Shown here piece after piece: positions 25,512 to 34,753 of a DNA stretch of 64,000 bases (within the stretch, counting starts at the first letter, position 1; each line of letters begins with the position of its first letter). The stretch comes from Alphaproteobacteria bacterium (GTDB lineage: Bacteria; Pseudomonadota; Alphaproteobacteria; Sphingomonadales; Sphingomonadaceae). The stretch spans positions 248,001-312,000 of the forward strand of contig JAUHWC010000001.1 of assembly GCA_030424845.1 (NCBI GenBank). The letters are read 5' to 3'. A program made the position numbers and the translations under genes. The notes beneath the pieces are model-generated. The model made no database searches, was not told the DNA's origin, and worked only from the letters and a program-made list of their open reading frames with translations.

Positions 25512-26038
25512 TGGCCATCGATACCAGCCGCACCTTCAAGCCGATCAACATCGCCTTGCTGACAGTGTCCGACACGCGCGGACCGGATGAGGATACGTCG
25601 GGAAACCTGCTGGCCGAACGGATCGCCACGGCCGGACACAGGCTGGTCGATCGCACCATCCTGACGGACGATGCCGACCTCATCGAAGCGAGGCTGCGCG
25701 AATGGATGGCGGACGAGAACGTGGATGCCGTCGTCTCCACCGGAGGCACCGGCCTTACGGGCCGCGATGTCACGCCCGAAGCGCTCGATCGGGTGAAGAC
25801 GCGGGATATTCCCGGCTTTGGCGAGCTGTTCCGCTGGATCAGCTTCAAGACCATCGGCACCTCGACCATCCAGTCCCGCGCCTGTGCGGTGGTGGCGGAT
25901 GGAACCTATATCTTCGCCCTGCCCGGCTCCAACGGCGCGGTGAAGGACGGGTGGGACAACATCCTGCTGGAACAGCTCGATGCACGCAACCGCCCGTGCA
26001 ATTTCGTGGAACTGATGCCGCGCCTGCGCGAGGTCTGA
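25511..26038 (+). CDS. moaB: Molybdenum cofactor biosynthesis protein B
   Basis: MoaB/Mog-fold protein, likely involved in adenylylation of molybdopterin, 175 residues. The MPT-binding motif STGGTGLTGRDVTPEA and the C-terminal ALPGSNGAVKDGWDNIL are typical. The ATG at 25511 shares a base with the transglycosylase stop. No other moa/moe genes are in the window. The next gene, with a LexA box, starts 42 bases later. Confidence 0.95.
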   Translation: MAIDTSRTFKPINIALLTVSDTRGPDEDTSGNLLAERIATAGHRLVDRTILTDDADLIEARLREWMADENVDAVVSTGGTGLTGRDVTPEALDRVKTRDIPGFGELFRWISFKTIGTSTIQSRACAVVADGTYIFALPGSNGAVKDGWDNILLEQLDARNRPCNFVELMPRLREV

Positions 26039-26060
26039 CACCCTCTTCCCAACAGATGAT

Positions 26061-26075
26061 GTTCCATGTATGTTC
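26061..26075 (+). promoter_or_regulatory. LexA (SOS) box, GTTC-N7-GTTC
   Basis: The bases read GTTCCATGTATGTTC, an exact match to the alphaproteobacterial LexA operator GTTC-N7-GTTC. It lies 5 bases before the probable ATG of the radical SAM gene. TATGTT inside the box, about 7-12 bases before the ATG, could be the -10 element, which would make the transcript leaderless; no Shine-Dalgarno sequence is visible before that ATG. Confidence 0.8.
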
Positions 26076-26080
26076 TCATC

Positions 26081-27166
26081 ATGGCACATCGCCCGGACCA
26101 TCCCCTTCGCGGCCGCGGAGCGCTCTCTTCTGCGCCGTCCACCCGCTTTGCCTTGCCGCAAAGGCAGGTGGATGACGACTGGCGCGATGCCATGCGCGTG
26201 CTGGATGGAGACCCGCCCAAGCTGCGCACCACGCTGACGCGGGAGAGGCCGAAGTCGATCCTGACCTTCAACCAGTCGCCCGACATCGGCTTTGATCGCT
26301 CGATCAACGCCTATCGCGGCTGCGAACATGGCTGCGTCTACTGCTATGCCCGCCCCACCCATGCCTGGCTGGACCTGTCACCCGGGCTGGATTTCGAGAC
26401 CCGGCTGTTCGCCAAGGAGAATGCGGCGGAATTGCTGCGCGAAACGCTGGCGCGGCGCAAATATGTGCCCGCACCCATCGCCATGGGCACCAATACCGAC
26501 CCCTACCAACCGATCGAACGCGATTTCCGCATCACGCGGCAGGTGCTGCAACTGTGCCTGGAAACGCGCCACCCTGTCACCATCACCACCAAGTCCGACC
26601 GAGTGCTGGATGACCTTGACCTGTTGACGCAACTCGCCGCGAGAAACCTTGCGGCAGTATCCATCTCGGTGACATCGCTCGATCCGCGCCTGTCGGCGAA
26701 GCTCGAACCGCGCGCAGCTTCACCTGCCAAGAGACTCGCAGCATTGGAAAAACTGGCGGCCGCAGGCGTGCCGACGCATTGCTCGATCGCGCCCGTCATC
26801 CCGTCGATCACCGATTGCTTCATGGAGGAGATCATCGCCGAAGCAGCCGCCTCCGGAGTTTCGTCCGCAGGCTGGATCCTGCTGCGCCTGCCACATGAGG
26901 TGGCACCGCTGTTCCGCGAATGGCTGGACGTGCACTTCCCCGATCGCGCGGCCAAGGTGATGGGCATCGTGCAGTCTGTGCGCGGCGGCAAGGACAATGA
27001 CAGCCGCTTCTTCCACCGCATGCGTCCAAGCGGCGTGTGGGCGGAGCTGTTCCGCACCCGCTTCCGCATCGCGGCCCGCCGCGCGGGGCTGGGCAAGGCA
27101 CGCTATGAGTTGGACACCAGCCAGTTCCGCCCGCCTGCGCGTGACGGGCAATTGGCTCTGTTCTAG
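26081..27166 (+). CDS. SOS-linked radical SAM protein (PA0069 / SplB-like family)
   Basis: Radical SAM enzyme of 361 residues. The cluster motif is CEHGCVYCYAR (CxxxCxxC) near residue 85, preceded by ILTFNQSPDIGFDRSINAYRG in segments typical of the PA0069 family and related to spore photoproduct lyase. GTNTDPYQP and ITTKSDRVLDDL follow. I choose the ATG at 26081; an in-frame ATG at 26066 lies inside the LexA box. Control by LexA suggests a role in DNA damage response, possibly lesion reversal; this is inferred from the box and family resemblance. It ends 4 bases into the convergent dnaE. Confidence 0.92.
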   Translation: MAHRPDHPLRGRGALSSAPSTRFALPQRQVDDDWRDAMRVLDGDPPKLRTTLTRERPKSILTFNQSPDIGFDRSINAYRGCEHGCVYCYARPTHAWLDLSPGLDFETRLFAKENAAELLRETLARRKYVPAPIAMGTNTDPYQPIERDFRITRQVLQLCLETRHPVTITTKSDRVLDDLDLLTQLAARNLAAVSISVTSLDPRLSAKLEPRAASPAKRLAALEKLAAAGVPTHCSIAPVIPSITDCFMEEIIAEAAASGVSSAGWILLRLPHEVAPLFREWLDVHFPDRAAKVMGIVQSVRGGKDNDSRFFHRMRPSGVWAELFRTRFRIAARRAGLGKARYELDTSQFRPPARDGQLALF

Positions 27167-30100
27167 CTCACCAGTTTCAGGGAAGCTCCGCCGCGAGGCC
27201 GCAGGGAGACATTGGCGATGCCGGGCACCTGGCTCAGCCGGTCGACCAGTTCGCCACCAAGCTCGAAATCGCGGCCCAGCCTGACAAGCGGTGCCGGCCC
27301 GTCACCGATGGCCAGATGGGCCAGCACTTCGCCGTGACCTGCCTTGCCCTGCCCCAGGGCATCGCGCAGCGCCTGAAGGGCCAGCTCGTCATGCACGTCC
27401 AGCTCCAGCACCATGCGCGCCGACCCGGTGACCTCCGCCAGCGGGCGGGCGCCACGGATGGTAAAGCGCGGCGGCTCGTCCGGATTGGGCTTGTCGAGCT
27501 CCACCGTCAGCAGCACGCAGGTGCCGTCCGCCGCCCATTTGAGGAAGCTCTCCACCAGCCCCTCCTCGAAGCAGGCCGCGCTGAACTGGCCCGAGGAATC
27601 CGAGAAATTGGCGCGGATGAAGTCCTTGCCGCGCTTCGTGCGGCCCTTGCTGGCGCCTTCCACCATCGCGGCGACTACCGCCTGGGTCGAGCCGCCGATC
27701 ACCTCGCTCTCCATCAAGGACGCGTAGGTTCGCGCCCCGTGCGCCGATGCCACCGTGCGGAATTCCGTCACGGGATGCTCGGCGAAGTAGAAGCCGAAAT
27801 TCTCCCGCTCCATCGCCATCTGCTCGCTTCGACTCCACGGCTCCGCCTCTTCCAGCCGCAGCGAGGAATCGGCGTGGTCCTCGGCCCCGAATAGGCCGGC
27901 CTGCCCGCTGGAGCGTTCGCGCGTTGCGGCATCTGCCACCGCCAGCAACATGTCGGCATTGGCCATCAGCCTGGCGCGATTGGGTTCAAGGCTGTCAAAG
28001 GCACCGGAACCAATCAGCCCCTCCAGCTGGCGGCGGTTCATTGCACCGGCCGGCATGCGCTGGAACACATCCTCGAGATCGTCGAACAGGCCGTTGGCCT
28101 GGCGTTCGGCCACCAGCGCTTCCATCGCCTTTTCGCCGACGTTGCGGATACCGGCGAGCGCATAGCGCACGGCATAGCCGTCATCGGTCTGCTCGACCGT
28201 GAATTCGGCTTCCGAACGGTTGATGTCCGGACCAAGCAGCACATAGCCGTTGCGGCGCAGGTCATCGACGAAAATGGCCAGCTTTTCGGACTGGTGCATG
28301 TCGAAGCACATGGCGGCGGCGTAGAATTCCTCGGGGTAATGCGTCTTCACCCAGGCCGTCTGGTAGGACAGCAGCGCATAGGCGGCGGCGTGGGACTTGT
28401 TGAAGCCATATCCTGCGAACTTGTCGATCAAGTCGAACAACTCGTTGGCCTCTTTCGCCTCGATGTTCGAAACCTGCTTGCAGCCATCGACGAAGCGCTG
28501 GCGTTGCGCATCCATTTCCGCCTGCACCTTCTTGCCCATCGCGCGGCGCAGCAAGTCTGCATCACCAAGCGAATATCCGGCGAGGATCTGCGCGGCCTGC
28601 ATAACCTGTTCCTGGTAGACGAAGATGCCGTAGGTCTCCTCGAGGATGCCCTCCAGCTTGGGGTGCGGATAGACGATGTCCTCCTCTCCCGCCTTGCGCT
28701 TGCCGAAGCTGGGGATGTTGTCCATCGGGCCCGGGCGATAGAGCGAGACGAGCGCGATGATGTCCTCGAACTTGGTCGGCTTCACCGCCGTCAGCGTGCG
28801 GCGCATGCCCTCCGATTCCAGCTGGAACACGCCCACCGTGTCACCCCGCTTGAGCAACGCGAACACGTCCTCGTCATCCATCGGCAGCTGTTCCAGCTCC
28901 ACTGTGATGCCGCGCCTGGCCAGCAGGTCCAGCGCCTTGCGCAGCACGGACAGCGTCTTCAGGCCGAGGAAGTCGAACTTCACCAGACCGGTATCCTCTA
29001 CATGCTTCATGTCGAACTGTGTCACCGGCATATCCGATCGCGGATCGCGATAGAGCGGCACCAGCTGCGCCAGCGGCCTGTCACCGATCACCACGCCGGC
29101 GGCATGGGTCGAGGAATTGCGCGGGAAGCCTTCCAGCTGGAGGGCAAGGTCCACCAGCCGCTTCACCTCGCTGTCATTATCGTATTCGCGCTTGAAATCG
29201 GCAGCGCCATTGAGCGCGCGCGGCAGCGTCCACGGGTCAGTGGGATGGTTGGGCACCATCTTGGTCAGCCTGTCCACCTGGCCATAGGGCATCTGCAGGA
29301 TGCGGCCGGTATCGCGCAGCACGGCGCGCGCCTTCATCTTGCCGAAGGTGATGATCTGCGCGACGTGATCGTGCCCGTATTTCTGCTGCACATAGCGGAT
29401 CACCTCGCCGCGCCGCGTTTCGCAGAAGTCGATATCGAAGTCCGGCATGGAGACGCGTTCGGGGTTGAGGAAGCGTTCGAACAGCAGCCCCAGCCGGATC
29501 GGATCGAGGTCGGTAATCGTCAGCGCCCATGCCACCAGCGAGCCAGCACCCGAACCGCGCCCCGGCCCCACCGGGATGCCTTGCGCCTTGGCCCACTTGA
29601 TGAAGTCCGCCACGATCAGGAAGTAACCGGGAAAGCCCATGTTCTTGATGATGCCGACTTCGTAATCGAGCCGCTCGAAATAGGCCTTGCGCTCTTCTTC
29701 CGGGAGATCCTCGTAGAGCGCGAGGCGCGCCTCCAGGCCCTTGCGCGAATCCTCCTCCAGCATCCGCGCCTCGCCTTCAAGGTCGCCGGCGAGGCTGGGC
29801 AGGATCGGCTTGCGGCGCGGCGGTGCAAAGGCGCTGCGCTGGGCAATGACCAGCGTATTGGCAATTGCTTCGGGCAAGTCGGCGAAGAGTTCCTCCATCA
29901 TGCTTGCCGATTTGACATAGCTTTCAGGAGAAGATCGCGGGCGGTCGGCGCTGTCGATCTGGCTGGAATTGGCGATGCACAGCATCGCATCATGCGCGCT
30001 GTGCATGTGCGGATCTGCGAAGTTGGCGGGGTTTGTCGCCACCAGCGGCAGGTCCATCTTGTAGGCAAGGTCCAGCAGGCCCTCTTCCGCTGCTTCCTCC

Positions 30101-30627
30101 ACCGCATTCCCGCGCCGGGCCAGCTCGACATAGAAACGCCCCGGAAACAGGCCGGACAGGTGCCGGGCGAGGTCTTCGGCTTCGCCTTGCTTGCCATCAG
30201 CACACAGGCGCGTGATGCCGCCTTCCGCCGCACCGGACAAGGCGATCAGTCCATCGGCATGCCCTTCCAGCCCGGCCAGCGGCACGTGCGGCTCAAGCTC
30301 CAGCGGACGGTCGAGGTGAGCGGAGCTGACAAGGTGGCACAGGTTCAGCCAGCCCGCCTCGTCCTGAACGAACAGCGGCAGGTAATCGATAGGGCCGTTT
30401 TCGGAGCGCGCGACGCCCAGCAAGGTGCCGACGATCGGCTGCACGCCCTCACCCATGCAGGCGCTGGCGAACATGGTCGAGCCATAAAGGCCGTTGCGGT
30501 CACAAATGGCGATGGCGGGAAAGCCGCGTTCCTTCGCCAGCTTGGCTATGGCCTTCGGATCGATCGCGCCTTCCAGCATGGAATAGCTCGATAGGACGCG
30601 CAGCGGAACGAAGGGGGCATATGGCAT
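27163..30627 (-). CDS. dnaE: DNA polymerase III alpha subunit (replicative)
   Basis: Catalytic subunit of the replicative DNA polymerase, 1154 residues, full length. The N-terminal PHP domain begins PYAPFVPLRVLSSYSMLEGA. The palm active-site aspartates are in MPDFDIDF, preceded by GPGRGSGAGSLVAWAL. A helix-hairpin-helix region (residues ~830-900), an OB fold and a C-terminal tau/beta-binding region follow. It is the housekeeping DnaE1 rather than error-prone DnaE2, judging by length, the N-terminus and the absence of imuA/imuB neighbours. It lies 58 bases downstream of a small membrane-protein gene on the same strand. Confidence 0.98.
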   Translation of the reverse strand: MPYAPFVPLRVLSSYSMLEGAIDPKAIAKLAKERGFPAIAICDRNGLYGSTMFASACMGEGVQPIVGTLLGVARSENGPIDYLPLFVQDEAGWLNLCHLVSSAHLDRPLELEPHVPLAGLEGHADGLIALSGAAEGGITRLCADGKQGEAEDLARHLSGLFPGRFYVELARRGNAVEEAAEEGLLDLAYKMDLPLVATNPANFADPHMHSAHDAMLCIANSSQIDSADRPRSSPESYVKSASMMEELFADLPEAIANTLVIAQRSAFAPPRRKPILPSLAGDLEGEARMLEEDSRKGLEARLALYEDLPEEERKAYFERLDYEVGIIKNMGFPGYFLIVADFIKWAKAQGIPVGPGRGSGAGSLVAWALTITDLDPIRLGLLFERFLNPERVSMPDFDIDFCETRRGEVIRYVQQKYGHDHVAQIITFGKMKARAVLRDTGRILQMPYGQVDRLTKMVPNHPTDPWTLPRALNGAADFKREYDNDSEVKRLVDLALQLEGFPRNSSTHAAGVVIGDRPLAQLVPLYRDPRSDMPVTQFDMKHVEDTGLVKFDFLGLKTLSVLRKALDLLARRGITVELEQLPMDDEDVFALLKRGDTVGVFQLESEGMRRTLTAVKPTKFEDIIALVSLYRPGPMDNIPSFGKRKAGEEDIVYPHPKLEGILEETYGIFVYQEQVMQAAQILAGYSLGDADLLRRAMGKKVQAEMDAQRQRFVDGCKQVSNIEAKEANELFDLIDKFAGYGFNKSHAAAYALLSYQTAWVKTHYPEEFYAAAMCFDMHQSEKLAIFVDDLRRNGYVLLGPDINRSEAEFTVEQTDDGYAVRYALAGIRNVGEKAMEALVAERQANGLFDDLEDVFQRMPAGAMNRRQLEGLIGSGAFDSLEPNRARLMANADMLLAVADAATRERSSGQAGLFGAEDHADSSLRLEEAEPWSRSEQMAMERENFGFYFAEHPVTEFRTVASAHGARTYASLMESEVIGGSTQAVVAAMVEGASKGRTKRGKDFIRANFSDSSGQFSAACFEEGLVESFLKWAADGTCVLLTVELDKPNPDEPPRFTIRGARPLAEVTGSARMVLELDVHDELALQALRDALGQGKAGHGEVLAHLAIGDGPAPLVRLGRDFELGGELVDRLSQVPGIANVSLRPRGGASLKLVS

Positions 30628-30685
30628 GGGCGGCAGGTTACGCCTTCCCCGGCCAAGGGCAATCGTCCATCGCCCCTATCAACAG

Positions 30686-31024
30686 CTAATCACCGGCTTC
30701 AGCGCGTGCGGCGGCAATCTTGCGGCGGGTGTCGCGGATTGTCGAAACAGCGCCGTAGATCACCAGCACGGCAAGGAAAATCCACACCCATACCGGGATG
30801 TTGCGGCCGGCAATCGCGAGGTAGAGATAAGCCGAGACGAAGCAGAACCCGGCGCACAAGGTAGGCACCACGGTGGAACGGTGCGCGCGGGCGCGCTTCA
30901 CCAGCCAGGCGATGGAAGCGAAGAAGAACGGTATCGCGCCGACATAGATCGCGCCGAAAATCCAAGGGTTTACGCCGTAGTTCTCTCCCAGGGAGAGGAA
31001 CCATTGGGTGAATGCCTCTATCAT
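30686..31024 (-). CDS. Small membrane protein of unknown function
   Basis: 112-residue protein with three likely membrane helices: IFGAIYVGAIPFFFASIAWL, VVPTLCAGFCFVSAYLYLAI and VWVWIFLAVLVIYGAVS. The C-terminal tail is basic (RDTRRKIAAARAEA), probably cytoplasmic. The ATG at 31024 is preceded by GAAGGG. I do not recognise the family. It lies between lolD and dnaE on the same strand with 58-68 base gaps on each side, so it may be co-transcribed with dnaE. Confidence 0.8.
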   Translation of the reverse strand: MIEAFTQWFLSLGENYGVNPWIFGAIYVGAIPFFFASIAWLVKRARAHRSTVVPTLCAGFCFVSAYLYLAIAGRNIPVWVWIFLAVLVIYGAVSTIRDTRRKIAAARAEAGD

Positions 31025-31092
31025 GTTGGCCCTTCTCTGCACCGCAGCTTGTGTAGGCAATACGTCTTGAAGGCCCGGGCGGTTACCTGCCG

Positions 31093-31788
31093 CTATGACT
31101 TCTGCAGCTTGCCTTCATGCAGTCGGACAATGCGATCCATGCGCGATGCCAGGCGTTCGTTGTGCGTGGCGACAAGCGCCGCGCTGCCGTGCCCGCGCAC
31201 CAGTTCCACGAACTGTTCGAACACTCTGTCCGATGTCTTCTCGTCGAGATTGCCGGTCGGTTCGTCCGCCAGCACCAGCTTGGGCGCGTTGGCCAGCGCG
31301 CGCGCCACGGCAACGCGCTGCTGCTCTCCTCCCGAAAGCTGGCTGGGCCTGTGCCTCAGGCGATGTTGCAGCCCCAGCGAACCGAGAAGCGTTTGCGCGC
31401 GCGCTTGTGCATCCGCACGCGCCGTGCCGACCAGCAATTGCGGGATCACCACATTCTCCAGAGCCGTGAAATCGGGCAGCAGGTGATGGAACTGGTAGAT
31501 GAAACCCAGATGGTCCCGGCGCAGCGCTGTTCGCGTGCCGGCATCGACATGGGTGGCATCCTTGCCGGCCATGCGGATCTCTCCGCCAAATCCGCCTTCA
31601 AGCAGCCCGACAGCCTGCAACATCGTGCTCTTGCCCGAGCCCGAAGGCCCCAGCAGGGCGACTATCTCGCCGGGCATGATATCGAGGTCGACACCGCGCA
31701 AGACCTCTATGGTTTCGCCGCCCTGGCTGAAGTTGCGCGTGAGGTTGCGCAGCGAGACGATGGGTTCCTTCACCACTGCATCACTCAT
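31093..31788 (-). CDS. lolD: Lipoprotein-releasing ABC transporter ATPase
   Basis: ATP-binding subunit of the LolCDE complex that extracts lipoproteins from the inner membrane for transport to the outer membrane, 231 residues. Walker A is GPSGSGKST, the signature is [15 protein letters not shown] and Walker B is [13 protein letters not shown] use the ATG at 31788 ([11 protein letters not shown]), which overlaps the lolC stop by 8 bases; the frame extends further upstream only within lolC. Confidence 0.95.
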   Translation of the reverse strand: MSDAVVKEPIVSLRNLTRNFSQGGETIEVLRGVDLDIMPGEIVALLGPSGSGKSTMLQAVGLLEGGFGGEIRMAGKDATHVDAGTRTALRRDHLGFIYQFHHLLPDFTALENVVIPQLLVGTARADAQARAQTLLGSLGLQHRLRHRPSQLSGGEQQRVAVARALANAPKLVLADEPTGNLDEKTSDRVFEQFVELVRGHGSAALVATHNERLASRMDRIVRLHEGKLQKS

Positions 31789-33022
31789 AACGCAGCACCT
31801 CCACCGGATCGGTGCTGGCTGCACGCCAGGCGGGATAAAGCGTGGCAAGGAAGGACAGGCCCATGCCCATCGCAGCGATGGCAATGATCTCCGCCGGGTC
31901 AACCCGCGCGGGCAACTGGGTGAGGAAACGCACCGAAGGGTCCCACAATTGCTGGCCGGTCACCACCTCGATCGCCCGGACGATGCCCTGGCGGAAATAG
32001 AGAATCAGGAAGCCGAGCGCGAGACCGGCAAATGTGCCAATCACGCCAATGACGGAACCGGTGGTGATGAATATCTTCAGCAGGCTCTTCCGGCGGGCAC
32101 CCATCGTGCGCATGATGGCGATATCGCGCGTCTTGCTGCGCACCAGCATCACCAACGAGGACAGGATGTTGAACGCTGCCACCAGCACGATAATCCCCAG
32201 CGCCAGCGCCATGGCGGCGCGCTCCACCTGCAGGGCTTCGAACAGCGAGGCATTCATCTCCTGCCAGATGGTGACTACCGCCCGGTCCTGCAGGCTTGCC
32301 GCAAGCGGATCCATGATCTCGCGCACGCGGTCCGCATCCTCGGTCGTCACCTCGATCGCAGTGATGGAATCGCCCATCAACAGCAGCGTTTGTGCGCTCT
32401 CCATCGGCATGATCACCATGCGCTCGTCAAAATCGTAGATACCCACTTCGAAGATGCCGGTGATGGTATAGCCGATCTGGCGCGGCACCGTGCCGAATGG
32501 GGTGGAACGGCCCTGCGGGTTGATGATCGTCAGCGTATCGCCCAGCCGCGCGCCCATCTTGAGCGCAAGGCGCGAGCCGATGGCGATGTTGCGACTGCCG
32601 GGCTCCAGCGTCTGCATGTCGCCCATCAGCACGCTGGTGGAAAGGGCGTTGATATCCTCTGCCAGGTTGCCGCGCACCAGCACGGCTTCCGCACGGCCAT
32701 TGAGCGTGGCAAGCAAGGGCTGCTCGACCATCGGCGTGGCGTGGGTGATACCGGGCGTATCGCTCACCTCGGCCAGCACGTCCTCCCAGTCATCAAGCCT
32801 GCCGCCATAGGCCTGCACAACGGCATGGCCGTTGAGGCCGGTGATCCGGTCCAGCAGTTCAGCCCGGAAACCGTTCATCACGCTCATCACCACCACCAGC
32901 ATGGCGACGGAGAGCATGACAACGAAGATGGAAATGGCCGCGACCAGCGTGATCACCGCCTCGCTGCGCCCTGGCAGCATGTAGCGCTTGGCGATCGTCC
33001 ATTCGAAGGAGGAGAGGAACAA
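31781..33022 (-). CDS. lolC: Lipoprotein-releasing system permease (LolC/LolE)
   Basis: Inner-membrane subunit of the Lol lipoprotein exporter, 413 residues. One N-terminal helix ([20 protein letters not shown]) is followed by a large periplasmic MacB-PCD domain and three C-terminal helices of the FtsX domain, ending [19 protein letters not shown] single permease with LolD is common in alphaproteobacteria, where it may act as a homodimer. The start is a TTG (TTG TTC CTC) with CAGGG upstream, and the N-terminus [18 protein letters not shown] is the family pattern. Confidence 0.94.
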   Translation of the reverse strand: MFLSSFEWTIAKRYMLPGRSEAVITLVAAISIFVVMLSVAMLVVVMSVMNGFRAELLDRITGLNGHAVVQAYGGRLDDWEDVLAEVSDTPGITHATPMVEQPLLATLNGRAEAVLVRGNLAEDINALSTSVLMGDMQTLEPGSRNIAIGSRLALKMGARLGDTLTIINPQGRSTPFGTVPRQIGYTITGIFEVGIYDFDERMVIMPMESAQTLLLMGDSITAIEVTTEDADRVREIMDPLAASLQDRAVVTIWQEMNASLFEALQVERAAMALALGIIVLVAAFNILSSLVMLVRSKTRDIAIMRTMGARRKSLLKIFITTGSVIGVIGTFAGLALGFLILYFRQGIVRAIEVVTGQQLWDPSVRFLTQLPARVDPAEIIAIAAMGMGLSFLATLYPAWRAASTDPVEVLRYE

Positions 33023-33096
33023 GCGGATAGCCCTGCCGGTAAGTTGAATTGCTCGAATTGCGGTTTAGGTCCGCCTTCCTGTCTAGGCAATGAAGA

Positions 33097-33123
33097 AGGG
33101 CCAGCCCGCTGTGGACTGGCCCT
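33097..33123 (-). terminator. Terminator-like hairpin after the aldehyde dehydrogenase
   Basis: AGGGCCAG pairs perfectly with CTGGCCCT around an 11-base loop, 20 bases past the aldehyde dehydrogenase stop and before lolC. On the minus strand it is followed by TCTTCATT, a weak T-rich tail. Confidence 0.65.
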
Positions 33124-33143
33124 ACCCCTGAAACGCATGCGCC

Positions 33144-34496
33144 TTACTGGTGCAGGTAGACGGCGCGCTCGTGGCTGAAGGCCTTGAAGCCGAAATAGCC
33201 GTGATAGCTGCCCACGCCGCTGCCGTTCACGCCGCCGAAGGGCAGGCGGTTTTCGAGGTAGTGCGAGAACACGCCGTTGATCGTCGTGCCGCCCGAAGAA
33301 GTACGCTTCAGCACCTTGTCGACATTCTCCTCGTCCGGCGAGAACATGTAGAGCGCCAGCGGCTTGTCGCGGGCCGAGATGTAATCGATCACCTGGTCGA
33401 GGTTGTCATAGGTCATCACCGGCAGCACGGGCGCGAAGATTTCCTCCTGCAGGATCTTCATCTGCGGGGTCACGTCGGTCAGCATGGTCGGGTGGATGGT
33501 CAGGTCCTCCTCGTCCATCTTCCCGCCAACGGCCACGGTCGCACCCTTCTCGATGGCATCGTCGACCATGCCCTTCACGCGGTCGAAATTGCCCTTGTTC
33601 ACGATCTGCGCGATGGCCGCCTTGTTGATGTTGCCGTCCTCGTCATAGAGGTTGTTCTCGACATTGGTCCTGAAGGCATCGACCAAGGCATCCTTCTGGT
33701 CTTCCTTCACGAAAACGTAGTCCGGGCAGATGCAGGCCTGCCCGCCGTTGAACTGCTTGGCACCGGCAAGCGCCGCGCCGATGGCCGGGATATTGGCCCC
33801 GTCATCGATGATCACCGGCGACTTGCCACCCAGTTCCAGCGTCACGCTGGCAAGATGCTTGGCCGCCGCTTCCATTACCAGCTTGCCCACGCGGGTGCTG
33901 CCGGTGAAGAAGATGTGGTTGAACGGCAGTTCGAGCAGCGCCTGCGCCACCGACACATCGCCTTCGAACACGGCGACTTCGTTTTCCTCGAACACTTCCT
34001 CCACGATCACCTTGGCGATCCTGGCGACGTTCGGGCAAAGGTCCGTCAGTTTCAGGATGCAGCAATTGCCGGCAGCCACCGCCGCTGCGAGCGGGCCGAA
34101 CACCAGGCCCAGCGGGAAGTTCCACGGGCCCAGGATCAGGCAGACACCGCGCGCTTCGTAATTGATCTGCGCCTTGTCATTGGGGTTGTTGGTCGGCGTC
34201 ACCAGCGTGGGCGCCATCCACTCGTCCAGGCTGTCGATATTGAGCTGGATGTTGTTGGTGATGTTCATCACCTCGGTCACGCGGATTTCGCCCTCGGGCT
34301 TGCGCGTATCCTTGAGCACCGCGGCCACGATATCGTCCGCATGCGCCTCGATCGCGGCCTTCAGACGGCTGAGCTTTTCCTTGCGCACCTCGGCGCTGGA
34401 AGCCTTCACGTCCCACTGGTGGGCCTGCTGCAGTTCGAACACGCGCTTGATATCGGCGGACTGGTCTGCGGCGGTAAGCGTTTCGGTAGTCATCAT
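33144..34496 (-). CDS. Aldehyde dehydrogenase (coniferyl-aldehyde-dehydrogenase-like, class 3 type)
   Basis: NAD(P)-dependent aldehyde oxidation enzyme, 450 residues, shorter than the ~490 of class 1/2 enzymes and fitting the ALDH3-like group. The cofactor region is LGPWNFPLGL; the general-base Glu is in TLELGGKSP and the nucleophile Cys in GGQACICPDY. The C-terminal LPFGGVNGSGVGSYHG motif is typical of coniferyl aldehyde dehydrogenase-like members. Start codons at 34496 and 34493 (ATGATG) follow a GGGA; the longer open frame upstream is not supported. It is a single gene with a 257-base upstream region containing a repeat pattern that may bind a regulator. Confidence 0.93.
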   Translation of the reverse strand: MMTTETLTAADQSADIKRVFELQQAHQWDVKASSAEVRKEKLSRLKAAIEAHADDIVAAVLKDTRKPEGEIRVTEVMNITNNIQLNIDSLDEWMAPTLVTPTNNPNDKAQINYEARGVCLILGPWNFPLGLVFGPLAAAVAAGNCCILKLTDLCPNVARIAKVIVEEVFEENEVAVFEGDVSVAQALLELPFNHIFFTGSTRVGKLVMEAAAKHLASVTLELGGKSPVIIDDGANIPAIGAALAGAKQFNGGQACICPDYVFVKEDQKDALVDAFRTNVENNLYDEDGNINKAAIAQIVNKGNFDRVKGMVDDAIEKGATVAVGGKMDEEDLTIHPTMLTDVTPQMKILQEEIFAPVLPVMTYDNLDQVIDYISARDKPLALYMFSPDEENVDKVLKRTSSGGTTINGVFSHYLENRLPFGGVNGSGVGSYHGYFGFKAFSHERAVYLHQ

Positions 34497-34622
34497 GCGT
34501 TCCCGTTCTGAAGTCGGTTTGTTGATTTCGCCCATATGGCATGAGCGCGGGCGATTGCCAGTGCCTTGTGCTGGTAGGAAGCGAGACGAGAGGCGGTGAG
34601 CCCCGCGGCCCGCGTTAACATT

Positions 34623-34644
34623 TGGAACACATGGAACACTGTTC
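34623..34644. promoter_or_regulatory. Tandem TGGAACAC repeats with inverted GTTC, upstream of the aldehyde dehydrogenase
   Basis: TGGAACAC occurs twice with a 9-base period (34623-34630 and 34632-34639), and the second copy forms GAAC-ACT-GTTC with the following bases. It lies 127 bases before the aldehyde dehydrogenase start in a gene-free region. The spacing (GAAC-N5-GAAC) does not fit the LexA box. It could be an operator, but no regulator gene is adjacent. I see no gene in 34497-34753. Confidence 0.35.
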
Positions 34645-34753
34645 AGGAGAAGGAATCGCGGGACAAGGAAAGATGGCCTTAATTGCTGTATTTCAGTGGG
34701 TTGCTGGTAAGACATGCAAAACGGGGTAGAACCATTCTCGCGCTGTAGGACAG

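Noticed and set aside
28294-30594. 766-codon plus-strand frame opposite dnaE
   Set aside because: Antisense shadow of a conserved gene with His/Arg/Gln-rich composition and no motifs.
34624-34644. Possible second LexA box (GAAC...GAAC)
   Set aside because: The spacing is 5 bases, not the 7 required for the alphaproteobacterial LexA operator.
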